Source: an uncultured Clostridia bacterium (GTDB lineage: Bacteria; Bacillota; Clostridia; TANB77; CAG-508). Taken from it: a stretch of DNA of 13,413 nt. The notes beneath the pieces are model-generated. The model was not told the origin of the DNA and did not search any database. It worked only from the letters and a program-made list of their open reading frames with translations. The DNA lies in the NCBI GenBank assembly GCA_934183045.1, contig CAKPRW010000041.1, positions 1 to 13,413 on the forward strand, in the 5' to 3' direction. Of the stretch, positions 1 through 6,800 are shown in pieces. Each line of letters begins with the position of its first letter. Position 1 is the stretch's first letter. Made by a program: the position numbers and the translations under genes.

Positions 1-357
1 CCAATACCCTTTATATTTTACATTTATTTCAGTCTTTCCTGTCAAATCAGGAATTTCTCCATTAATAGTAGCAAATTTTGTAGAAATCATGTATTCATTT
101 TCACTATCTTCGTCAAGATAATCAACAATATCTTGCAATGTTGCATTTCCGTTTTTATTAATTTGCACTTCTAAGACTTTCATATTCAATTCTTCTAAAG
201 CTTGCTTCTGTGCAGTTTCTTCTTTTGCCGCTGAAGCTTTTTTCAATATTCCATTTTCTCCAGTCAACATATTAATAGTTACACCTGCTAATATCAATAA
301 CACAATTATTGTTATTATTAATGCAATTAGAGTTATTGCTTCATTGTTTTTTCTCAT
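1..357 (-). CDS. Prepilin-like secreted/membrane protein, N-terminal part (runs off the window)
   Basis: The first 119 residues of a protein continue past the left edge. The ATG at 355-357 has an AAGGAG ribosome site at 366-371, 8 bases upstream. The N-terminus is short and basic (MRKNNEA), followed by ITLIALIITIIVLLILAGVTI and then a polar region with NGILKKA. This resembles the class III signal of type IV prepilins and pseudopilins, and similar N-termini head many exported proteins in Clostridia. Aligned on the usual G|FTLIE pattern, the residue before cleavage would be Ala and the conserved Glu at +5 is Ala. It may therefore be a pseudopilin-like protein or simply a membrane-anchored one. 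The remainder (about residues 45-119) is charged and soluble, and I do not recognise a domain. No convincing terminator separates it from nrdG upstream (358-510), so read-through from nrdG is possible. Confidence 0.75.
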   Translation of the reverse strand, partial: MRKNNEAITLIALIITIIVLLILAGVTINMLTGENGILKKASAAKEETAQKQALEELNMKVLEVQINKNGNATLQDIVDYLDEDSENEYMISTKFATINGEIPDLTGKTEINVKYKGYW

Positions 358-510
358 TTGTATTTCTCCTTTATTTATATAAATTATTATCAATATTAAA
401 CTTTAAATTTTTGTATTAAAATGTATATTTTACTTTGAGCAAAGCATAATTATTTTTAGATTTTAAAATAAAACTTGAGATTATATATTAACTGTTATTT
501 TATAATTTTT

Positions 511-1029
511 TTACACATCTAATAATATTACTTTATTTTCCTTTAAACTTTTCTTTAAATCTATAATTCTTTGATTACTTGATCCCCTAAATTTTAATTT
601 TATATCTTTTTTCTCTTCTTCAAATTTACCATCAACCATTACATCTATATATGATAGCAATTCTGGTGTTTCTTCCCAATTTTTATACATTCCATCAATG
701 ATTTTATCAAAAGTAAATCCTGTATAACACCATATATTTTTATCTGGTAATTCTTCTTTAACTCTTCTTACTAATGGAAGTAATCCTTGTTGATTTACAT
801 GTTCTAATGGTTCTCCTCCCAACAAGCTTAATCCTGAAACATATGGATGGTCTAATTCACTTATTATTTTATCTATTTCTTTATCTGTAAATTCTTTTCC
901 ATAATTAAAATCCCATGCTTCTGGATTAAAACAATTTTTACAATGATGATTACATCCACTTACAAAAAGTGATACTCTAACTCCGATTCCATTTGCTATA
1001 TCCGCTTTTTTTATATCTGCATAATTCAT
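511..1029 (-). CDS. nrdG: Anaerobic ribonucleoside-triphosphate reductase activating protein (radical SAM)
   Basis: NrdG is a cytoplasmic radical-SAM activase. It uses a [4Fe-4S] cluster and S-adenosylmethionine to install the glycyl radical on the class III ribonucleotide reductase NrdD, allowing deoxynucleotide synthesis without oxygen. The 172-residue product has the cluster motif CNHHCKNC (Cys 26, 30, 33; the CxxxCxxC spacing), the preceding GIGVRVSLFVSG stretch typical of NrdG, and the GGEPL motif near residues 71-75 that contacts SAM. Length is normal for the family (about 155-180). I chose the ATG at 1027-1029 because the GAGAGG site at 1039-1044 lies 9 bases upstream. An in-frame ATG at 1036-1038 directly abuts that site and is unlikely to be used. 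The gene follows the J-domain gene by 31 bases. Its partner nrdD is not in the window. The family call is secure. Confidence 0.95.
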   Translation of the reverse strand: MNYADIKKADIANGIGVRVSLFVSGCNHHCKNCFNPEAWDFNYGKEFTDKEIDKIISELDHPYVSGLSLLGGEPLEHVNQQGLLPLVRRVKEELPDKNIWCYTGFTFDKIIDGMYKNWEETPELLSYIDVMVDGKFEEEKKDIKLKFRGSSNQRIIDLKKSLKENKVILLDV

Positions 1030-1038
1030 TTTCAACAT

Positions 1039-1044
1039 CCTCTC
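1039..1044 (-). promoter_or_regulatory. Ribosome binding site deciding the nrdG start
   Basis: The site reads GAGAGG on the minus strand. It leaves a 9-base spacer to the ATG at 1027-1029 but no spacer to the in-frame ATG at 1036-1038, which argues for the shorter protein beginning MNYADIKK. Confidence 0.65.
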
Positions 1045-1060
1045 TTTTTACAATTTATTT

Positions 1061-1633
1061 TTAAAATAATTTACCAATCCAGCTAAATAACGGATTTTCT
1101 ATTGTTAATTCTCTCATAAATTTATTTGTAAATGGAACAAACCATAAAATTATTCCTAATAATATCATGATTCCTACTGTTATTCCAAATGCAAGCCAGT
1201 CTTCTCTTTGTAAATTTTTAAGTCTTACTTTTTTAGGTTTAATTTTAAATATCTCTCGTAACAGTTCTATACCTGATCCAATACTTCCAACATTGTTTTT
1301 ATTTTCATTATCTACAGATTTTCCTTTTGTGTTCTCTGTAATATTAGATTCACTGTTATCTTTAATATTTTTATTGTAATTTTCTTTATTTTTTTCTATA
1401 TATTCTTCTGAATTATATTTTTTTATTTCCCTATCATATTGTTCTCTTAGAAAATCATTTGAAAGAATTTTATATGCTTCGTTTATATCTCGTATTTTCA
1501 TCTCTATATTTGGGCTCATTTCTCCATTATATAGGTCAGGATGATATTTTTTTATTAATACTTTATATGCTTTCTCAATTATTTCTTTAGATGCACGTTT
1601 GTCAACTTCTAATATTTCATAATAATCTTTCAT
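1061..1633 (-). CDS. Membrane-anchored J-domain (DnaJ-like) protein
   Basis: This is a 190-residue protein whose first 70 residues are a complete J domain: DYYEILEVDKRAS, the HPD motif at residues 31-33 that stimulates Hsp70 (DnaK) ATPase, and the INEAYKILSNDFLREQYD helix. There is no Gly/Phe region, zinc finger or C-terminal client-binding domain, so it is a class III (type C) J protein rather than DnaJ. Residues about 75-120 are an Asn/Lys/Glu-rich, probably disordered linker. Residues about 147-167 form one hydrophobic membrane segment, followed by a short tail. It probably recruits DnaK to the inner face of the membrane, but the client is unknown. The ATG at 1631-1633 is preferred: AAGGGG at 1641-1646 lies 7 bases upstream. 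The in-frame ATG at 1673-1675, 14 codons earlier, has no ribosome site and falls inside the likely promoter. It is probably co-transcribed with nrdG. Confidence 0.9.
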   Translation of the reverse strand: MKDYYEILEVDKRASKEIIEKAYKVLIKKYHPDLYNGEMSPNIEMKIRDINEAYKILSNDFLREQYDREIKKYNSEEYIEKNKENYNKNIKDNSESNITENTKGKSVDNENKNNVGSIGSGIELLREIFKIKPKKVRLKNLQREDWLAFGITVGIMILLGIILWFVPFTNKFMRELTIENPLFSWIGKLF

Positions 1634-1640
1634 ATATTTA

Positions 1641-1646
1641 CCCCTT
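1641..1646 (-). promoter_or_regulatory. Ribosome binding site deciding the J-protein start
   Basis: AAGGGG on the minus strand sits 7 bases before the ATG at 1631-1633 (MKDYYEIL). Nothing similar precedes the upstream in-frame ATG at 1673-1675. Confidence 0.6.
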
Positions 1647-1675
1647 AAAATTCTTTTCTTTCGATTTTTATCCAT

Positions 1676-1702
1676 TCTATATCAAAATAAAAAAAATATC
1701 AA
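1676..1702 (-). promoter_or_regulatory. Candidate sigma-A promoter for the J-protein/nrdG pair
   Basis: On the minus strand, TTGATA (1697-1702) is followed after 15 bases by TATAGA (1676-1681). The spacer is shorter than the ideal 17 and the region is AT-rich, so this is only a candidate. It lies between the terminator of the upstream gene and the J-protein start, where a promoter is expected. Confidence 0.4.
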
Positions 1703-1710
1703 TAAAATAT

Positions 1711-1748
1711 TTTAAAAAGGAGTAAGAATATCTAATTCTTACTCCTTT
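1711..1748 (-). terminator. Rho-independent terminator of the 428-residue protein gene
   Basis: A perfect 14-bp inverted repeat has arms 1716-1729 and 1735-1748 (core AAGGAGTAAGAAT) and a 5-base loop. On the minus strand the second arm runs into a short T tract (CCTTTTTAAAA). It begins 5 bases after the stop codon of the gene ending at 1754. Confidence 0.85.
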
Positions 1749-1753
1749 AATAT

Positions 1754-3040
1754 TTATATTTCTATTGTGTCACCATCTGTTTGAATTGGCCCTCTATTTT
1801 TTGTCTTTCTCATTAGTTCTTTTGCTTCTTCTCTTTCTTTTAACATTTGTGCCATCATATTAGAAGTTTTTATAGCTTCTTTAGTTGGCAATTTTCTTAT
1901 TTGTTTTTGTAATACATATATTCCCTGATCTAGTTCTTTCTCTTGAATTGTCTGTTTGTCTCCTTTTTCTATTTCCATTTTAAACATTTCTATATATCTT
2001 TCTCTATCTGAAGGTCTCATTTTTTGTAACATTCTTACTATATCATCTAGTTCAACACTTGCTTCTCCTCTTACCTGCTTTCTTATTCTTTCTAAATCTG
2101 CGTCACTTAATTTTTCTACCTTACAGAATTTTCTTACTTGTTCTATAAAAATATCTATTTCATTATCACTTAGATTTTTCATTTGTTCTGATTGAGGTAC
2201 ACTAATATCTCCTACTTCTTCAAAATTTCTTGCTACAGTTTTGGCAATGTTATCTAGAATTTTCATCTTTACTAGCATCTTTTCTTGGTCACCATATTTA
2301 TAATATTGTGTTCCTTTTTGATCAAAGTCTTCTCTTAATCCTTTATATTCTTTTTCTATTAAAGATGGAATGTCTGCCTCCAACATATCAGATAGCGGCA
2401 CTATTTGTGACATTGTTGGTATCTTAGGTCCTCCAAACTGCATACAATCAAATGCCATTTTTTTAGCAACTATTTGTCTTATTTTTTCTTCTATTTTGTC
2501 TGTTCTTTCACTAATTTTCACTTGTGAAATTTCTTCTACTAATTGTATATCATTCATATCTCCACAAGAATCATATATACCTTGTAGTTGTTCTAACGCT
2601 TCTTGTTCTTGTCTTCTATTTAATTCTTTTTGTTGTTCTTCTTTTACTTTTTTATCAGGTATTTGTGATATCATTTTTTGAGCAGTTTTTAAACTTACAT
2701 CCGCTTCTTGTATAATCTCTGTTATTTGAGGAGCATTTAAATCCAACTCTTCTACCGCTTCAGCCGCTATTTTTTCTGATTTAATATCCGGAATCTGTTT
2801 TGTGGTTTCAACAACAATATCTGTTGGAAGTTCTTGCTCTTCCTGGATCATTTTCAAAAAATCTACTACCGGCATATCTGGATGTTCTTCAATCTCTCTT
2901 AATACTCTATCAGTAGCTTTTTTTATAGCATCCTTCTCTGTATCACTATCATCATATACTTGTTTTACAGCCTCTATGCCTTTCTTTGCATTATAGCTTT
3001 TTCTATATATTATTTCTTTTACGATCTCTTCTAATCCCAA
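1754..3040 (-). CDS. Unrecognised all-helical cytoplasmic protein, 428 residues
   Basis: I do not recognise this protein. It starts at TTG (3038-3040), supported by AGAGGTG at 3046-3052 with a 5-base spacer. There is no signal peptide or membrane segment. The composition is rich in Glu, Lys, Gln, Ile and Met and should be almost wholly alpha-helical. A coiled-coil-like segment lies near residues 130-160 (KKVKEEQQKELNRRQEQEAL), and a charged stretch follows near the C-terminus. The N-terminal third seems built from short helical repeats in which I/L-P recurs (QELPTD, KQIPDIKSEK, SQIPDKKVKE), with RKLPTKEA later. The C-terminus ends in an acidic tail (DGDTIEI). It has its own promoter and terminator, so it is a single-gene unit. 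A scaffold or regulatory role is conceivable, but no function can be assigned. Confidence 0.85.
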   Translation of the reverse strand: MGLEEIVKEIIYRKSYNAKKGIEAVKQVYDDSDTEKDAIKKATDRVLREIEEHPDMPVVDFLKMIQEEQELPTDIVVETTKQIPDIKSEKIAAEAVEELDLNAPQITEIIQEADVSLKTAQKMISQIPDKKVKEEQQKELNRRQEQEALEQLQGIYDSCGDMNDIQLVEEISQVKISERTDKIEEKIRQIVAKKMAFDCMQFGGPKIPTMSQIVPLSDMLEADIPSLIEKEYKGLREDFDQKGTQYYKYGDQEKMLVKMKILDNIAKTVARNFEEVGDISVPQSEQMKNLSDNEIDIFIEQVRKFCKVEKLSDADLERIRKQVRGEASVELDDIVRMLQKMRPSDRERYIEMFKMEIEKGDKQTIQEKELDQGIYVLQKQIRKLPTKEAIKTSNMMAQMLKEREEAKELMRKTKNRGPIQTDGDTIEI

Positions 3041-3074
3041 TTTGACACCTCTTTTGCTCTATAATCATTTTTAT

Positions 3075-3103
3075 ATATTAACACCATGTTTATTTTTAGT
3101 CAA
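3075..3103 (-). promoter_or_regulatory. Promoter of the 428-residue protein gene
   Basis: On the minus strand, TTGACT (3098-3103, five of six consensus bases) and TAATAT (3075-3080) are separated by exactly 17 bases. Transcription would begin near 3068, giving a leader of about 28 bases that includes the ribosome site at 3046-3052. The -35 box directly abuts the terminator stem of the preceding cohesin gene. Confidence 0.6.
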
Positions 3104-3134
3104 GAAGAAATAGACTTATAAAGTCTATTTCTTC
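3104..3134 (-). terminator. Hairpin terminator after the cohesin gene
   Basis: A perfect 14-bp inverted repeat has arms 3104-3117 and 3121-3134 (core GAAGAAATAGACTT) and a 3-base loop. It lies 34 bases after the stop of the cohesin gene. The tail on the minus strand is only weakly T-rich (TTCTTCTTGAC), so termination may be partial, but position and stem quality fit a terminator. Confidence 0.7.
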
Positions 3135-3168
3135 ATTATTATATGTATTATTTTTTTATGTATTACTT

Positions 3169-3879
3169 TTATTTACTTTTTCTAATATAAACAATTAGTC
3201 CTGTTAATGTAATTACTAAAACTCCCATTGTTGCAATTATTGTTACTACAATAATATTATTAATGCCCGTTTTTGGTATTATTTTCTTTGTTGTTGTTTT
3301 ATCTTTTGTAGCATTTGATGAATTGCTCTTTGTACTTGAACTTGATGTTGTATTAGTATTAGATACATTTTGTCCTGATGTATTTCCTTTTTGAGTTCCT
3401 TGTACTACTATTTTTTTACTTACATTACCTGTTGATACTGTACTTGTTCCTGTTGATGCTGTTATATTTTTTACACTAATAGTTGTCTCTCCTTGTGTCA
3501 AATTTGTTTTAGCTTTCAATGTTATTTTTGCTACTTCTTCTGATTTTTTTATTACCTCACCTGTACTTGTTGTTGTAGCAAATGTTCCATTATTATATAT
3601 TGGTGTATCCCAAGAATTTAATCCTTTTATTCCAACATATTCAAAAATTGTTGAATCATATTCTAATGTACCTTGATATGCTCCTAGACCCTTATCTCCT
3701 GTAGTTATATTTAAATCTTTTAAACTCACTACTATCTCCAAAGTTTCTCCTTGCGATATAGTACTTTTATTAATATCTAACCCAACATTATAACTATCAC
3801 TAGCTGCATAAACATTATTACTATAAATCAGCATAATTCCTAATATTAATATAGTTATTATTTTTATTGTTTTTCTCAT
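3169..3879 (-). CDS. Sortase-anchored single-cohesin cell-wall protein
   Basis: This 236-residue secreted protein has four parts. Residues 1-26 are a signal peptide (MRKTIK, a hydrophobic core, then NVYAAS). Residues about 30-160 are a cohesin-like beta-sandwich: VGLDINKSTISQGETLEIVV, then the GLGAYQGTLEYDSTIFEYVGI strand pair, then EEVAKITLKAK, the usual order in cohesins. Residues about 161-200 are a Ser/Thr/Asn-rich linker. The end is IPKTG (201-205), a hydrophobic segment (about 208-231) and the basic tail RKSK, a sortase sorting signal with Ile in place of the usual Leu. Cohesins bind dockerins, so this would be a wall-bound receptor. Its layout recalls ScaE of Ruminococcus flavefaciens. 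AGGAGG at 3886-3891 is 6 bases from this ATG and 3 bases from another ATG at 3880-3882, so either could start the protein. The giant dockerin gene ends 15 bases upstream (12 from the other ATG) with no terminator between, indicating one transcript. The cohesin assignment rests on pattern recognition only. Confidence 0.87.
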   Translation of the reverse strand: MRKTIKIITILILGIMLIYSNNVYAASDSYNVGLDINKSTISQGETLEIVVSLKDLNITTGDKGLGAYQGTLEYDSTIFEYVGIKGLNSWDTPIYNNGTFATTTSTGEVIKKSEEVAKITLKAKTNLTQGETTISVKNITASTGTSTVSTGNVSKKIVVQGTQKGNTSGQNVSNTNTTSSSSTKSNSSNATKDKTTTKKIIPKTGINNIIVVTIIATMGVLVITLTGLIVYIRKSK

Positions 3880-3894
3880 CATATTCCTCCTCTT

Positions 3895-6800
3895 TTATTT
3901 TATTAATTCTCTTTTTAGTAATAGTAAATCTGTTATATCTACTTTACTATTTTGGTCCATATCAGCTCTTTTTTGTTCTTCCTCATTTAATACCCATTCT
4001 TTCTTATTTCCTGATACTAGATGTCTTTTTAATAATAATAAGTCTGTTACATCTACATTTTTATCTAGGTTAATATCTCCTAATTTCCAATTTGTATCTG
4101 TTTTTTCATTTTCTTTTACTTTTATTTCTAGAGTATCTAATACTTTATTCTGACTTTTTACTTCTAATTTTGATGTACCAGATTTTATTGCTTTTACTAT
4201 TATTTCATCTCCGTTTTCTGTGTCTAAAGTAACCACTTCTAAATTATTATTAGACCATTTTATTAGTTCCTTACTTGTTGTCTCTGGTTCATAAATAACT
4301 TTATATGTTTTTTCTTGACCTATTTCTAGGTACTCATCACCAATTATTTTCATACTTGTTGGACTTGTTTGTACTTTAATTTCACAACTTGCTGTTTTTC
4401 CATCTACTGTTGTCACTGTTATTGTCGCTATTCCATTTGATATTGCTGTTACTCTACCTGTATTATCTACCTCTGCTACTTTATTATCACTACTAGACCA
4501 TGTTAGGTTTCTGTTTATATTGGCTGTTTCTGGACTTATTGTAGCAACTAGATCAACCTGGTTTACCAATACTGAGTTTTCATCTTGTTTCTTTAATTCT
4601 TCCGCACTCATATCTAATGTTACTTCTGTTTTATCTAAAGTAATTTTAGTTGGGCTTGTTTGTACTGTTACTATACATTCTGCTACTGGGTTTCCATTTT
4701 GTCCTGTAGCAATTACTTTCGCAACACCATTTTTTAATGCTGTTACTTCTACATTGTCTCCCTTTTCATCACTTAAACTTAGTATTTCTGTATTGTCTAC
4801 TTTCCATGATATTTCTCCAGCATTTATTCCTATTGCTTCTATTTGTATCTTATTATTTTCAGCTAAATTAATTGTAATATTTTCTTTGTCTAATTTTAGA
4901 CTAGTTACATCTATATTAATAGTATCACTTTTCCCTTTTTCTACATTTGCTGTTAATGTAGTAGAGCCTTCTTTTATACCTTCAATAATAATATTTTTTT
5001 CATCTTGTTCTTTTATTTTTATTATTTCTTCATCACCTATGTTCCATTTGATTAGTTCTTTACTTGTTGTTTCTGGTGAATATTTTATAAAATATGTTGA
5101 TGTATTATCTTTAGCTATATAATTTGATCCTACTATATTTAAACTTGTTGGACTTGTTTGTATTGTTACTTCACAATTTGCTGTTTTTCCATTTTCTGTT
5201 GTTACTGTTATTGTCGCTGTTCCATTTGATATTGCAATCACTCTACCATTTTCATCTACTTTTGCTACTTTTTCATTATTGCTAGTCCATGTTAAGTTTG
5301 TTTTTACATTTGCTGTTTCAGGGTTTATCGTTGTAACCAAATCCACTTTATTTATTAGTTCACATTTTTCATCTTGTCCTTTTAGTTCTTCTGCACTCAT
5401 ATCTAATGTTACTTCTGTTTTGTTTAAAGTGACTTTTGTTGGGCTTGTTTGCACTGTTACTTTGCATTCAGCTGTTTTCCCATTTTCTGTTGCTACTGTT
5501 ATTGTTGCTGTTCCATTTGATATTCCTGTTACTTTGCCATTTCCATCTACTTTTGCCACTTTTTCATTATTACTAGACCATGTTAAGTTTTTGTTTATGT
5601 TTGATGTTTCTGGTCCTATCGTTGCAACTAGATCTACTTGATTTATTAATTCTGATTTTTCATCTTGCTTTTTCAGTTCTTCTGCACTCATATCTAGTGT
5701 TGCTTCTGTTTTATTTAAATTAACTTCTGTTGGACTTGTTTGCACTGTTACCTCACAACTTGCTGTTTTTCCATTTTCTGTTGTTACTGTTATTGTTGCT
5801 GTTCCATTTGATATTCCTGTTACTTTTCCAGTTTCATCTACTTTTACCACTTTTTCGTTATTACTAGTCCATGTTAAATTTGTTTTTATATTTGCTGTTT
5901 CTGGTTCTATTGTCGCTTGTAATTGTTTTTCTTTCTCTTCTGCAATATCTAATGTTATTTTGTTTTCATTTAATATTACTTTTGTTGGACTTGTTTGCAC
6001 TGTCACTTTGCACTCAGCTGTTTTTCCATTTTCTGTTGCTACTGTTATTGTTGCTGTGCCATTTGATATTGCTACTACTTTTCCATTTTCATCTACTTTT
6101 GCCACTTTTTCATTATTACTAGACCATGTTAAGTTTTTGTTTATGTTTGCTGTTTCTGGGCCTATCGTTGCAACTAGATCTACTTGATTTATTAATTCTG
6201 ATTTTTCATCTTGTCTTTTCAATTCTTCTGCACTCATATCTAGTGTTACTTCTGTTTTATTTAAAGTAACTTCTGTTGGGCTTGTTTGCACTGTTACTTC
6301 ACAACTTGCTGTTTTTTCGTTTTCTGTTGTTACCGTTATTGTTGCTATTCCATTTGATATTGCTGTTACTTTGCCATTTTCATCTACTTTTGCCACTTTT
6401 TCGTTATTACTAGACCATGTTAATTTTGTTTTTACATTTGCTGTTTCTGGTTCTATTGTTGCATTTAAACTTATTTGACTTATTAATGCTGAATTTTCAT
6501 CTTGTTTTTTTAATTCCTCTGCACTAGTATTCAATGTTACTGCTGTTTTATCCAATGTTACTTTTGTTGGACTTGTTTGTACTGTTACTTCACAATTTGC
6601 TGTTTTTCCATTTTCTGTTGTTACTGTTATTGTTGCTGTTCCATTTGATATTGCTATTACTCTACCATTTTCATCTACTTTTGCTACTTTTTCATTATTG
6701 CTAGCCCATGTCAAGCCTGTTTTTATATTTGCTGTTTTAGGTCCTATTGTTGCAATTAAATCTATTTTATCTACTAACGTTGAATTTTCATTCTGTCTTT

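Noticed and set aside
358..510. A terminator for nrdG or a promoter for the prepilin-like gene
   Set aside because: Only short, imperfect A/T hairpins and several weak -10-like strings are present. None stands out from the AT-rich background, so I did not list a site apart from the ribosome site at 366-371.
1634..1675. A 14-codon upstream start for the J-domain protein
   Set aside because: It has no ribosome site and overlaps the likely -10 region. The internal ATG has AAGGGG at 7 bases and gives a J domain that begins at the usual distance from the N-terminus.
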